A DNA stretch of 64,000 bases. Source: Pseudomonas siliginis. GTDB lineage: Bacteria > Pseudomonadota > Gammaproteobacteria > Pseudomonadales > Pseudomonadaceae. Under the pieces are notes generated by a model that was given only the letters and a program-made list of their open reading frames with translations, did no database searches and had not been told where the DNA came from. Within the stretch, counting starts at the first letter, position 1, and each line of letters starts with the position of its first letter. The stretch is from contig NZ_JAHSTW010000001.1 of assembly GCF_019145195.1 (NCBI RefSeq), positions 1 through 64,000 on the forward strand. Reading direction: 5' to 3'. A program made the position numbers and the translations under genes. Of this stretch, positions 18,292 to 27,321 are shown piece after piece.

Positions 18292-19284
18292 ATGGCAAGA
18301 AAAAAAACTCGCAATGCCGCACACACACAAAAAATCAGAAAAAAAGCTCCCTTCGACCTGTCAGTGATTACAGAGGAATATCCTCATTTTTCACATCTTC
18401 TTGCTGTGGCTGTGGGGCAGCTTAATGAGTTGCCAGATTTTTCTGATGATGAAAAAATTGCTGTGATGTCCGACTTCGGTGGGGAACATCCGGGCGCACA
18501 CTTTTACACCTATTCATTTCTAATCTTGGCTTACAACAAAATCGGCCCGTTTATGGAGCAGGTTGAAAAACTAAGGCAAAAATATGGCTTACTAAATCCC
18601 TACAGTGAGTTTGCATTCAAAGACTTGGGTTATGGGCCAAGGAGCCGGGCTTTACCAGAGTTTCTTCATCTTGTGGATAATTTTATCCACGGCGCAATTA
18701 TTACCATAGCTATCGACAAGCAGATCGATACAGTTTTTGGTTTATCAAAAAAACAAGCGCATCAGCTAATCGAGGAACAACTACTTTCGATGGGTTTAGG
18801 TAAGTGGAAAGGTGCAGCAGGAGAGAAAGTTCTTCGCGTTTGCCATTCGATCGCATTGTTTACCGCTCTCACTACGAGGGGAAACCAACGCTTGCTTTGG
18901 TATTGTGATAACGATGCTATTAACGAAAACGCGCGAGACAGAGGTTTCGCCGATACACAGCAAATATTTCTTCGGACGCTTGGTATGTACTCCAAGCATA
19001 AACTAGACCTCGTTGGATTCGGTAGGTCATTCAATGGTAAGTCTCACTTGGATGACCTGTTGAGTATTCCGGATTTTGCGGCGGGAGTCGTTCAGGATCT
19101 CCTAAAGTCTCATAAAACTGGTGATGACATTATTCCAGGCGGAGCGGGAAAAGTAGAATTACTGAAATGGATGGCAAAAAAAAGCAAATTTCTATCAAAA
19201 ATAACCATTCAAATTAGCAAACTTACTGGCGGTGAGCTCGGTAGCGGGATAGTTGATTTTTCTCCTGCTAAGCAGACTAGCTAA
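18292..19284 (+). CDS. DUF3800-like protein, possible RNase H-fold nuclease
   Basis: 330 residues starting at MARKKTRN (an in-frame TTG lies 15 bp upstream). After a basic N-terminus (RKKTRNAAHTQKIRKKAP) the order of motifs resembles DUF3800: an early Asp strand (VMSDFGGEHPGAHFYTYSFL, about 62-81), a Lys/Glu strand (EFAFKDLGYG), a mid strand ending in Asp (LLWYCDNDAIN, about 205-215) and a late DLLSIPDFAAGVVQDLL helix resembling the terminal Asp motif. DUF3800 proteins have an RNase H-like fold and are predicted nucleases in mobile and defence settings. AT-rich codon use unlike the type VI genes suggests transfer. It sits between the palindrome cluster and the RT cassette; a link to the latter (284 bp downstream) is conjecture. 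Confidence 0.5.
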   Translation: MARKKTRNAAHTQKIRKKAPFDLSVITEEYPHFSHLLAVAVGQLNELPDFSDDEKIAVMSDFGGEHPGAHFYTYSFLILAYNKIGPFMEQVEKLRQKYGLLNPYSEFAFKDLGYGPRSRALPEFLHLVDNFIHGAIITIAIDKQIDTVFGLSKKQAHQLIEEQLLSMGLGKWKGAAGEKVLRVCHSIALFTALTTRGNQRLLWYCDNDAINENARDRGFADTQQIFLRTLGMYSKHKLDLVGFGRSFNGKSHLDDLLSIPDFAAGVVQDLLKSHKTGDDIIPGGAGKVELLKWMAKKSKFLSKITIQISKLTGGELGSGIVDFSPAKQTS

Positions 19285-19568
19285 AAGATTAATCAATTGT
19301 TTACAAGGCAGCACAATTTTGACGATCTCTCACACTTTCGAAATTAGCAGCCCTTCATAAGGGGCACCTACGAGTGAATCGCGGTCGACAAGAGGCGATC
19401 ATGTCCAATAGCACCCGAATAGGGAAATATGGCGAAGCATCAGTAGAAATGTGGCTCTGTTTGGCCTGATAGAGGCACACGATGCCGCAGCTGGGGGTGA
19501 CTTAAGCACGATCTAGGATCTGCTCCCTGCAGCGCGTAATCTTCAGTCATGAATAAGGGAGGGATTTC

Positions 19569-21005
19569 ATGGTACAGGAAACGGATACGCTGTTATATCA
19601 GGCTGGTTGGATCACCGCGAACCAGCTCTTTGAGCGAATGTTCTCCCCCCTAGCTTTGGAGTGGGTCTTTAGAGATCGGTTCAAGGGCTCCTTAGCGAAA
19701 GGGATTGACCGAATTAATGGCTTCCAGTTCTGCGCTCGGTCAGCAATGGAATTTGAAATAGTCTCAGGTAAATGCCTCGATGGCTCATTCAGATTTGCTC
19801 CATATCTAGAGCAATTAAAGTTGAAGGGAAGAGGGAAAGAACCCCGCATAATAAGTATTCCAACTATTCGTGACAGAGTGGTCTTGCACCAACTGCAAAA
19901 ATATCTTGCACTAGTTTTTCCCGATCAAGTTCCAAGAAATGTCGCTAGTAGCTACGTACGACAAGTTGCCCTCGATGTGGGTGCTATGCACTGTCCACGC
20001 GCCTGGGTATGCAGCACTGATATACGAAAGTTCTACGATTCTATTGATCAAGATCGTATAGTCATGCTTGTCAGTAGAAAGATAAAAAACCAGCCTATTC
20101 TAGGTCTGATCGGTCACGCGTTACGTACCCCAACGGTTCCTAAAAATACACCTCGAAAACAGCGTTCCTTATTTAGGCAGGATACAGGGGTTCCACAAGG
20201 GTTAGCGATCTCTAATATTCTAGCGGCTATCTACATGGCAGATGTAGATCAAGCCATGCGCGCCATTCCAGGGCTTCATTACTATAGATATGTAGACGAT
20301 GTTTTGATGTATGGAGATGAAAAGCTTGTTTCCTCCTCATTTACATCATTAAAAGGAAGGCTTTCTAGACGCGGTTTAAAGCTTCACAGCCTGAACTCTG
20401 AAAAAACGAAATTTGGTCCGTTAGATCAGGAGTTCGCATATCTTGGATATATTTTCAAACTACCAGAAATAACTGTGCGAAGAGTTACGGTTGAGCGTTT
20501 TCTACAGTCGATCGCAGCAAAAATTAGTGATTACAAACATAACAAGTCTAGACGACTTGAAAAATTCAAATATCTTACAGAATCTCGACTGGTGGATATA
20601 TTTTATTTGGAGTTGAACGAGAAGATTACAGGTGCGATAAGCCAAAATAAAAGGTACGGATGGGTTGCCTATTTCAACCAAATCACCAACGAGAAGCTTT
20701 TGCATGAAATGGACGGTGCTATTAGGCGGATGGTTTCACGGGTTCCTGAACTAGCCGTGCATGGGGTCAATCGACTCAAGAAATTGGCGAGAGCGTATTT
20801 TTCGATGAAATACGACCCGCGTGGCGGTTATATTAGGGATTATGATGTGGTGAAGACGACGGCTGAGAAGCTCAGCTTTCTAGAAAGCCGCGGCAGGATA
20901 GACCCGGCGGTGGCTCTAACCGAGGTCCAGATTCTCGAGAGATACGATCATTACATCCGCCTAGTATTGGCCCGGATGCACGAAGATGAAGGGGAAATTT
21001 ACTAG
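19569..21005 (+). CDS. Reverse transcriptase, defence-associated (UG/Abi-like)
   Basis: 478 residues with ordered RT blocks: EPRIISIPTIRDRVVLHQLQ (about 91-110), STDIRKFYDSIDQD (149-162, first catalytic Asp at 151), TGVPQGLAISNILAAIYMAD (206-225), YYRYVDDVLMYG (238-249, YVDD active site), LHSLNSEKTKFG and FAYLGYIF. A roughly 150-residue C-terminal helical extension has no maturase or endonuclease motif, so this is not a group II intron or retrotransposon enzyme. It is followed by a structured intergenic region and a SLATT membrane protein. RT-SLATT pairs are known among bacterial conflict systems. The ATG has GGGAGGG upstream. The 284-bp region before it contains no obvious folded RNA. Confidence 0.85.
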   Translation: MVQETDTLLYQAGWITANQLFERMFSPLALEWVFRDRFKGSLAKGIDRINGFQFCARSAMEFEIVSGKCLDGSFRFAPYLEQLKLKGRGKEPRIISIPTIRDRVVLHQLQKYLALVFPDQVPRNVASSYVRQVALDVGAMHCPRAWVCSTDIRKFYDSIDQDRIVMLVSRKIKNQPILGLIGHALRTPTVPKNTPRKQRSLFRQDTGVPQGLAISNILAAIYMADVDQAMRAIPGLHYYRYVDDVLMYGDEKLVSSSFTSLKGRLSRRGLKLHSLNSEKTKFGPLDQEFAYLGYIFKLPEITVRRVTVERFLQSIAAKISDYKHNKSRRLEKFKYLTESRLVDIFYLELNEKITGAISQNKRYGWVAYFNQITNEKLLHEMDGAIRRMVSRVPELAVHGVNRLKKLARAYFSMKYDPRGGYIRDYDVVKTTAEKLSFLESRGRIDPAVALTEVQILERYDHYIRLVLARMHEDEGEIY

Positions 21006-21026
21006 TGGTATGTGTATATTGACGGT

Positions 21027-21191
21027 GGGTAGCGCCTACCGCTATGCGGTACCTCTTGCCTCTGGACGAGAGCGGAAGTGCTCCGGGCCCCGTAAAAAGG
21101 GCGTGACACAATGTGTTATACCTTCCCCAGGGCCGTTCAACGGTCGCTTGAGAAGTGGATCTGACTGATTACTCGGGCGCTACCCTTTTTT
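21027..21191 (+). ncRNA. Candidate structured RNA between RT and SLATT genes
   Basis: The two ends of the 199-bp spacer pair perfectly: GGGTAGCGCC (21027-21036) with GGCGCTACCC (21176-21185), immediately followed by six T, so the closing stem doubles as a terminator. Inside, TACCGC-TAT-GCGGTA (21037-21051) forms a hairpin stacked on the closing stem. Further stems are CTCT/AGAG (21060-21072), GCCC/GGGC (21087-21102), ACAC/GTGT (21106-21116) and GGCCGTT/AACGGTC (21131-21145). The segment is GC-richer than its AT-rich neighbours. RT-linked defence systems often use a non-coding RNA as template; that role here is inferred. Confidence 0.6.
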
Positions 21192-21204
21192 CAAGGACAG
21201 ATAA

Positions 21205-21849
21205 ATGGAAGAATACCTCGTTGAACTACGCACGGTTATCTGGCGGACAGCTGGCGCGCGTTACAATGCGGCTAGACGTTTGAAGCGAAAAGAGCTTTTC
21301 TCAACGATTAGCTTGACATTTTTCTCAGTTATTAGTATCTGCCTTGCTGTGGTTCAAAAAGTCTATGCTCCGGCAATCACAAAAAGCATCGGGCTTGATG
21401 ACTACATAACTACTCTTTCGATTTTGTCAGGTATTTTTTTGCTAGCTATTTCTTTAATGGAATGGGGAGCAAGAAATGGTTCAAACGCTGATGCGCTCTA
21501 CAAAAATGCCGAAGATTTAAATTCTTTGCAGAGAAAAATAAAGCAAGAGCTTTTTAAGGTTGGTTCTGGTTCAGTTACATGGGAGAGGTGCGGCGCAATA
21601 TCCGCAGAATACGACGCAGCCCAAAGCCGTTGTGACATCAATCACGACCCAATAGATGATCAGCGTTTTGTTGCCGACTATCGGTCTGCGCCAGAGTTCG
21701 TTCATAAAAATATAAGCTCAAAGCGGGCCCTTCGCATCCGCATTTTATGGTTTTTTTCAAGTGTCTGGTATTACTTGATTTTTTGGCTAATGTCGCTTTT
21801 TGCTTTGCTTCCTGTGTTTTCCAGAATTGAGTTCATAACACCAGCTTGA
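21205..21849 (+). CDS. SLATT-domain two-helix membrane effector
   Basis: 214 residues. Two hydrophobic helices close together (about 33-56, FSTISLTFFSVISICLAVV, and about 66-86, TLSILSGIFLLAISLMEW) followed by a charged helix (ARNGSNADALYKNAEDLNSLQRK) are the SLATT signature, and a further hydrophobic segment lies near the C-terminus (about 178-203). SLATT proteins are predicted pore-forming effectors of nucleotide-dependent and RT-linked conflict systems, acting in the inner membrane to kill or arrest infected cells. The ribosome site (AAGGACA) lies just after the T-run of the RNA candidate, so its expression may depend on read-through. Confidence 0.75.
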   Translation: MEEYLVELRTVIWRTAGARYNAARRLKRKELFSTISLTFFSVISICLAVVQKVYAPAITKSIGLDDYITTLSILSGIFLLAISLMEWGARNGSNADALYKNAEDLNSLQRKIKQELFKVGSGSVTWERCGAISAEYDAAQSRCDINHDPIDDQRFVADYRSAPEFVHKNISSKRALRIRILWFFSSVWYYLIFWLMSLFALLPVFSRIEFITPA

Positions 21850-22122
21850 ATGGATTCCATCGCTTAAATCCGGGAAGGTTCAAAAATCGTGCCTTCCTCC
21901 TTTGTATGCCTAATTTGCGAGTTGTTGCGACTTGCAGGCCTGTCTGACAAAAAATTAATTTCCGCAAGTCATCTTAAGGCTTGAAAAACACCAAATTCTA
22001 TTCCCGCTAGGGCCTCATCGCGAGTGACTACCTATAGTTGAGTGAAATTGTTATGCTTGACAAAATGGGACGCATATCAATATTTAGCATCGGCTATATG
22101 GCATATCAAGGATTCACTAATT

Positions 22123-22818
22123 ATGGAAAAAATTAATCTTGAAGCGATTGATCCTAAAGTCGAACCAATTGATGAGAAGCTACACCGCATTGGAAGAGCT
22201 GCCATAGGAGCAGTGCCCGTTGTGGGAAGTCCCTTGTTGGAGATATTTAATTCTTTACTTGAGGCTCCGTTAAATAAGCGTCGCACAGAGACAATGCTTG
22301 CGATTGGATCAGCTCTAAACGACCTCATAGATCAAGGGGTTGTAACGGAAGCAGGGCTACAGGAAAATGAAGCGTTTGTAAGTACGGTTGCAGAAGTTTG
22401 CAATATCTCACTAAGGAACCATCAGGCAGAAAAACTTGAAGCTTTACGAAATGCAGTAATAAATTCTGCGTTACCTACATGCCCAAGCGATGATTATCGC
22501 CAGATATTCCTTAATTTTGTAGACGTATGCACAGTTTCACACATTAGGCTCCTAAAGCTTTTCGAAGATCCTGAGCGGTGGTTTACAGAGAATAATCGTG
22601 TTAAGCCATATCAAACCACAGTATCTCTATCTCAAATTATTGCAAGCGCTATGCCCGAACTAATTGCAAATCATGAAATTCTTGACAGCATATGGAGCGA
22701 CCTTTACCAAAAGGGGTTGGTTGAGGTGAAGCAGCTTGAAATGATCCTAAGCGCAGAAAGTTGCCTGTCAAAACAGAACACCAAATTCGGAAGCAAGCTC
22801 GTGGCTTTTTTGAGTTGA
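22123..22818 (+). CDS. Unknown protein with glycine-rich hydrophobic segment
   Basis: 231 residues from the ATG preceded by AAGGA (the frame is open 27 codons further upstream). A conspicuous segment GRAAIGAVPVVGSPLLEIFN (about 22-41) followed by PLNKRR resembles short amphipathic or membrane-active stretches I remember in uncharacterised defence-context proteins. The rest is helical and acidic. No enzyme motif is visible. It lies 24 bp upstream of the next gene, with which it probably forms a unit. AT-rich codon use matches the island. Function not assigned. Confidence 0.6.
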   Translation: MEKINLEAIDPKVEPIDEKLHRIGRAAIGAVPVVGSPLLEIFNSLLEAPLNKRRTETMLAIGSALNDLIDQGVVTEAGLQENEAFVSTVAEVCNISLRNHQAEKLEALRNAVINSALPTCPSDDYRQIFLNFVDVCTVSHIRLLKLFEDPERWFTENNRVKPYQTTVSLSQIIASAMPELIANHEILDSIWSDLYQKGLVEVKQLEMILSAESCLSKQNTKFGSKLVAFLS

Positions 22819-22842
22819 CTGCCTATAGAGTGAGGTTATCTT

Positions 22843-23382
22843 GTGAAGCAAATTTTCTACGCTGGCAATGATCGTCAACCGTGCGCAGCAGAATATGCAA
22901 TAGTTGTTGATAGTTCTGGCTCGATTCAACGCGCCCACATTGTTGTAGTGCAGTCTTCACAAAAAGGTATATGGACTAGCTTATACAATACTGACGAAGG
23001 ACGAAATAATGTATTGAATAGGATTCTGGTGCAGGATCTTTTAGGAGTGAGAATAGAGTTTTTGACATTTAATATTATTTTAGATCTGTCCACTAGAATG
23101 GAGGGTTTTCGCCTTCCGATTAGGCTAAATTGGGATGACTATCTGCGCAAGGGTAACCCTTACAGGGCTAAATTTTCTCTAGTATTTGACTTTAAACGTT
23201 TCTTTCTTCAATTATTTCGCAGAGAAAGTAGAGAGGTTTCAATCTGGAGCGGTCATGTAGTCGGCGGTTGCGCAGAGTTCTACACCGATCTAATGGATCG
23301 AGATAGGTACTCACTCGACATTCACGAGGCTAGTAAACTTTTAGAACAAGCAGGGTACAGTCGCCCTAAACGTCGCTGCTAA
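22843..23382 (+). CDS. Unknown protein, partner of the preceding gene
   Basis: 179 residues starting at GTG (GTGAGG upstream). It has no domain I recognise: a beta-rich first half (EYAIVVDSSGSIQRAHIVVV), a middle with IEFLTFNIILDLSTRM and a basic hydrophobic stretch (FDFKRFFLQLFRRESREV, about 122-139). Tight spacing to the upstream gene suggests co-expression. It could be a toxin/antitoxin or effector/sensor partner, but nothing in the sequence decides this. Confidence 0.55.
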   Translation: MKQIFYAGNDRQPCAAEYAIVVDSSGSIQRAHIVVVQSSQKGIWTSLYNTDEGRNNVLNRILVQDLLGVRIEFLTFNIILDLSTRMEGFRLPIRLNWDDYLRKGNPYRAKFSLVFDFKRFFLQLFRRESREVSIWSGHVVGGCAEFYTDLMDRDRYSLDIHEASKLLEQAGYSRPKRRC

Positions 23383-23692
23383 CTCAAAACCAGTGGGTTT
23401 ACAGATATGAGAATGGAACGGCAACGTGTCGGGACGCTAGGCGGATTAGAGAAAATGGAAAAGCCGTAATCGGTTCCGTCGACTGATATTGGCCCTAATC
23501 GGTAGCTCCGTGCGTCCGCTCATGGCCGGCAGCAGCCTATTGCTCCACTGCAAGCATGTCGATTGCATCAAATCTGTCAGTTGAAATTGAAGGGAGAAGG
23601 GAGAAGGGCGATCTAAAGGTAGGGTTGCGGAAATGACCGAAAAGATGCGGAAACGATCCAGAGACGAAACAGGAAATTCCGGAATGCCAGAA

Positions 23693-23726
23693 ACGACAAA
23701 GCCCTGAATAATCAGGGCTTTGTCGT
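23693..23726 (-). terminator. Terminator attached to the tRNA-Ser fragment
   Basis: ACGACAAAGCCCTGA and its exact reverse complement flank an ATAA loop (15-bp arms). It lies 8 bp downstream of the tRNA fragment in the tRNA's direction, as a native tRNA terminator would. Confidence 0.7.
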
Positions 23727-23734
23727 ACATAAGA

Positions 23735-23792
23735 TGGCGGAGGCGATGGGATTCGAACTCATGGACCTGTTACAGTCAACGGTTTTCAAGAC
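23735..23792 (-). pseudogene. 3' part of a tRNA-Ser (UGA-type), attachment-site scar
   Basis: On the minus strand the sequence runs from the anticodon arm (GTCTTGAAAACC, anticodon TGA) through a variable arm and T-loop (TTCGAAT) to CGCCTCCGCCA. No D-arm or 5' acceptor half precedes it, so it cannot be a functional tRNA. The T-stem carries an A where G is expected, a sign of age. Such 3' fragments are left where integrative elements insert into tRNA genes. Confidence 0.7.
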
Positions 23793-23968
23793 CTTTAATA
23801 ATTCTACTAATTTCAATGAGTTATGAGCCGCAGTGTCCCGATGTGATTGCCTGCAATGTTCCTCAGAACCGCCGCTAACGGGCAAAACCGGTCGTTCACG
23901 GGAGGGAGCTATCGACCCACAGCAGTAATTTGAACCGCATTGATCTAAAGCAATGCCTCCTGCCCATC

Positions 23969-24337
23969 CTAAAATCGTGATGGCAGTTCATTTCCGGCCT
24001 GGGCATCCGAAAAGACCTCATCTGGATCTGCCTGACACCAATATCTGAAAAGTAGGCGAGGCTCGATATTTCCGAAATATTGATCCACGATGCTCTCGGG
24101 GCGCACGACCCATTTAGGTTCTGGCCATTGCTGGGCTAAAACACCTAATGGCTTGCCAGATGAATAAACAACCCAAGTGGCCTTGCCTCCACTGATACGA
24201 GGTAGGTAGTCCATATCTTGTATCACTTCGATCAAGGTGCGCAGTGTTGCTGATTGATCGAGTGTGACCGATATTGCATGACTTTCCAGATCATCTCCCG
24301 CATGAACGCTATCTCGATCAATGGCAACTACCAACAT
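23969..24337 (-). CDS. Conserved hypothetical protein, 122 residues
   Basis: Starts at MLVVAIDRDSVHAGDD with AAGGAGC upstream. The pattern DRDSVHAGDD, TLRTLIEVIQD, ISGGKATWVVYSSGKPLGVL and AQQWPEPKWV matches a family of small uncharacterised proteins I have seen in gammaproteobacteria, sometimes near toxin loci. No catalytic motif is evident. It is alone on its strand, between a tRNA scar and a repeat-rich spacer. An immunity-like role is possible but unsupported. Confidence 0.6.
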   Translation of the reverse strand: MLVVAIDRDSVHAGDDLESHAISVTLDQSATLRTLIEVIQDMDYLPRISGGKATWVVYSSGKPLGVLAQQWPEPKWVVRPESIVDQYFGNIEPRLLFRYWCQADPDEVFSDAQAGNELPSRF

Positions 24338-24438
24338 GACTGCTCCTTTTAGTGGTGTGCTTTCACCAGATCGATCAGCGTAGAGACATCAGTGGCTAAC
24401 TGTCGAGGGCGCTTCTAGCCGAAACCTGTCGTACCAGG

Positions 24439-24497
24439 CTACCGTTTTCGGCCAGAAGCGGACATCCGGGAACGACTGCTACCGGCCAATAGCAGCC
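24439..24497. repeat. Dispersed GGCC-core repeat, copy 4
   Basis: CGTTTTCGGCCAGAAGCGGACAT and, 20 bp on, GCTACCGGCCAATAGCAGCC are two half-units of the repeat family in one cluster. Apart from this the 24338-25019 gap holds nothing I can support. Confidence 0.5.
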
Positions 24498-25019
24498 AGT
24501 CACTAAAGGCTGCTTTCGACTCAATGGAGACGGTCAGGACCGGTAGAAATCGAGCCGTAACAATCTGGGGGCCGGTCTGAAATCGATCTGGAGTAGACGT
24601 TTCTATACGCCTTAAGCGGCTTGCCCCTCCTGTTCGTCATGCCGCGCTTCTGTCACTCACAAGGGAAAAAACGCCCCTATGGGCTGCTAGTATCAAACAC
24701 ATGTTTGTCCTCCCAGAAATCTCGAAGCCCCTCACCTAACCTTGGGTCATGAGCAGGTAAGCGCGATGCAGCGCACTATTATCCAATAGGGCGCCAACCA
24801 TAGCATTAGACCAACGCATTTTCTGGGAGAACGAGGGAATATCCAGACTGGCTTGAGTCGGTTAAAATACCATCGCATGATGAAATAGCTGGCAACCTAA
24901 TTCCTGGCGAGTTCTCATAAGTTTTGCGTGGTATAAAAGCTAGGAATGGCTTGCATAAGCATATTTCCTCTCAACTGAAACTGCTAACATGGTCGTCAAA
25001 CATAAAGGAATGGCTAGGC

Positions 25020-25844
25020 GTGAAGGAATTATCGACAAAGCAAAAACACCTCTCCTACAAACTAATTGCGACTTTAGTTGGTTCGATTTTATTTTTCTCC
25101 GCCCTTTTTTGGCTGGCTGGGAACTTTGAGGGGCATGGTGTAGCAAAGAACAATGAATCTGCTGATATTTATGAGTTGGTTTATTTTAGCGTAGTTTCCA
25201 TAACGACGCTTGGCTATGGTGACTTTACACCGATAGGTATATCCAGGCTCTTTGCTTCACTTGAAGCGATATTCGGTATTTTGTTCATAGGTTATTCAAT
25301 CTCGCAAGTTTTGTCCCTGCGCCAGTCCACACTAGTAGAATACTCCGTAAACTATGGTATTCATGAGGCATACAATCAATGCATCGAATATCTTATCGAC
25401 GCCAAAGAATCGATAGGGGACAAAAGGCGGGAAATTCAAAATAGTATTATTCCGGAGAAAATTTCATTCATATACAACAGATCCAATCCTTTTTACTCAT
25501 CTACAAAAGCGTTGCGAATTACAAATGGGTATTCATCTCACCTTGTTAATATTGGAAAGATTGACGAGCTTGTTAAGCATGTGGAACGCGCAGCACATCA
25601 TGTTGAGGAGCTCGCGGGGTTTTCGAGAAAATATCTTAACTTGCTGCAAAGCAAAAATATAGACTGGAAGCAGGATAGAACCTTTTCGATTCTTCTAACA
25701 GTGTGCGATCAGGTCGATTATTTCGTAGATCAGTTCATCGAAAAAACTAGCTATGCGAGCAGACCATATAAGGGTGGTGGCATGTATAGGGGTGTAGTTA
25801 AATCCATAACAAACGACATTCGGGAAAAGTGCAGAAAATCTTAA
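25020..25844 (+). CDS. Two-helix potassium-channel-like protein
   Basis: 274 residues from the GTG preceded by AAAGGAA; the frame is open to a TTG at 24924 that lacks a good ribosome site. Topology is TM1 (about 14-34, LIATLVGSILFFSALFWLAG), a pore helix, the filter TTLGYGD (62-68) and TM2 (about 77-96), then a roughly 175-residue cytoplasmic helical domain without an RCK nucleotide-binding motif. The GYGD filter predicts K+ conduction. Its C-terminal domain is not one I know. Location in the accessory island next to conflict-type genes raises the possibility of a membrane-depolarising effector. Confidence 0.75.
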   Translation: MKELSTKQKHLSYKLIATLVGSILFFSALFWLAGNFEGHGVAKNNESADIYELVYFSVVSITTLGYGDFTPIGISRLFASLEAIFGILFIGYSISQVLSLRQSTLVEYSVNYGIHEAYNQCIEYLIDAKESIGDKRREIQNSIIPEKISFIYNRSNPFYSSTKALRITNGYSSHLVNIGKIDELVKHVERAAHHVEELAGFSRKYLNLLQSKNIDWKQDRTFSILLTVCDQVDYFVDQFIEKTSYASRPYKGGGMYRGVVKSITNDIREKCRKS

Positions 25845-26182
25845 ATAAATTTGAAAATACGTCGCAGCTTAACGACTTCAGCATGAAGTATCTAAAAAGC
25901 TAGATATTTCGATAATTTCGCTTCCACCCAATGGCTGTTTGTGGCCGAACGCCGCTGTTCGCCACCGGCAGTCATGGGTCGATTGTAGCCAGTCGCGAAA
26001 GACCCGAATCGACCAAAGCTGGCGATTGTGCATATTCGATTCCAGGCCGATAGCTATACCCAATTCCGAAGCGCAGTTGGTGACGGGATGCCAGATATTC
26101 ATGAGCTCATTGCAGGCACCAAGTCGCCTGAATTTAGGTATGATTTCGTGAAACTTCACCTTCTTGACGGGGGAAATTGCTA
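25845..26182. other. Gene-free spacer
   Basis: No gene is supported. The stretch around 25920-26040 is GC-rich like the chromosome and contains GGCC-type motifs and a GGGTCGATTGTAGCCAGTCG segment resembling decayed repeat units. Confidence 0.4.
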
Positions 26183-27205
26183 ATGCAGCAGCTGCGTAAA
26201 GACAACCACTACGTCCCCAAGCTCTATCTAAAACAGTGGGCGCATGAAGGTCAAATTTCTACTTACCGATTATTGGTTCCTAGCGAAAACGTTCCCCTTT
26301 GGAAGAAGCAATCCCTGAAAGGAATTGCTTACCATCAGCACCTTTACACTTACCTGGCGGGTCAAGAGGAGACGGATGAGTTCGAGCGCTGGCTCGACAG
26401 CGAATTTGAGAGTCCTGCGAAAGAAGCAATACGTCGAGTTGTTCGAGAAGATCGCATTTCTCCCGAACAATGGAGAAGGCTGGTACGTTTCGCGGTTGCT
26501 CTAGATGTACGCACCCCGGCTCGCCTTAGGGAGTTCTTGCGTCGCCAGAACGATACATTGCAGACATTGATGAATGAGACCATGCAGCGCTCTGTTCATA
26601 AAATGGAAGAAGCCGCTAGGCGAGATGAGCCACTACCAAGTCCTTTGGAGGAAAGCGACGACCTCTCGCTCTTCAAGATATCCGTTGAGGCTCTACCGAG
26701 TGGAGGCGGCCAAGTTAAAGCGGAAACAATCGTTGGAAGGCGACTGTGGATTTGGCAGATGAAGCACGTACTTACAAAAACGCTCGGCCGCTTACCTGCC
26801 CATAAGTGGACTATCTTGCATGCTCCCGCTGGAGTGTCTTGGCCCACATCTGACAATCCGCTGATACGGCTTAACTTTCAGGATTCAAAGAACTATGACT
26901 TTGGTGGCGGTTGGGGAGTCAAGAACGGCGACATACTTCTACCTCTGAGCCCAAAACACCTGCTCTACACCTGCATTGGCAACAAAGTTTGGCCGCGAGG
27001 CACTGCACCTGATGTTAAGACAGCCGAGCTGATACGAAAGATCATCATCGAGCATGCGGATCGCTATGTGTTCGCTCAAGAACCAGATGACATACACTTG
27101 ATTCGACCGAGACTAGTTTGCCCAATGACCTTTAAAAGTGAGCTGTCAGCCTGGGAGAAGTGGCATCTTGAACAGTGCCAAGCTGAAAGAGAACTTCAGA
27201 GCTGA
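26183..27205 (+). CDS. DUF4238 domain-containing protein
   Basis: 340 residues. The N-terminal KDNHYVPKLYLKQWAHEGQI is the DUF4238 signature (HYVPxFYL). Later segments typical of the family are FAVALDVRTPARLREFLRRQ and the WPTSDNPLIRLNF / LLPLSPKHLLYTCIG pair (about 225-275). Function is unknown; the family recurs in accessory regions and near defence genes. The ATG is chosen over an in-frame TTG two codons upstream. GC content is intermediate, higher than the RT cassette, suggesting a different donor. Confidence 0.8.
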   Translation: MQQLRKDNHYVPKLYLKQWAHEGQISTYRLLVPSENVPLWKKQSLKGIAYHQHLYTYLAGQEETDEFERWLDSEFESPAKEAIRRVVREDRISPEQWRRLVRFAVALDVRTPARLREFLRRQNDTLQTLMNETMQRSVHKMEEAARRDEPLPSPLEESDDLSLFKISVEALPSGGGQVKAETIVGRRLWIWQMKHVLTKTLGRLPAHKWTILHAPAGVSWPTSDNPLIRLNFQDSKNYDFGGGWGVKNGDILLPLSPKHLLYTCIGNKVWPRGTAPDVKTAELIRKIIIEHADRYVFAQEPDDIHLIRPRLVCPMTFKSELSAWEKWHLEQCQAERELQS

Positions 27206-27321
27206 CCAGAGTCGGGAATGCTCAAGAGATCTATTCGCACCCTTCACGTTTGGTCCCTGAAGCTCGTAGCGACGACCGACCCAGCAGTATAATTGTCTAA
27301 GTTTTATATGGAGACCTCCGC

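Noticed and set aside
19285..19568. Structured RNA upstream of the reverse transcriptase
   Set aside because: I looked for long-range pairing like that found downstream and saw only short, weak stems.
23735..23792. Annotating the tRNA-Ser segment as a working tRNA gene
   Set aside because: D-arm and 5' acceptor strand are missing, and the T-stem has a mismatch.
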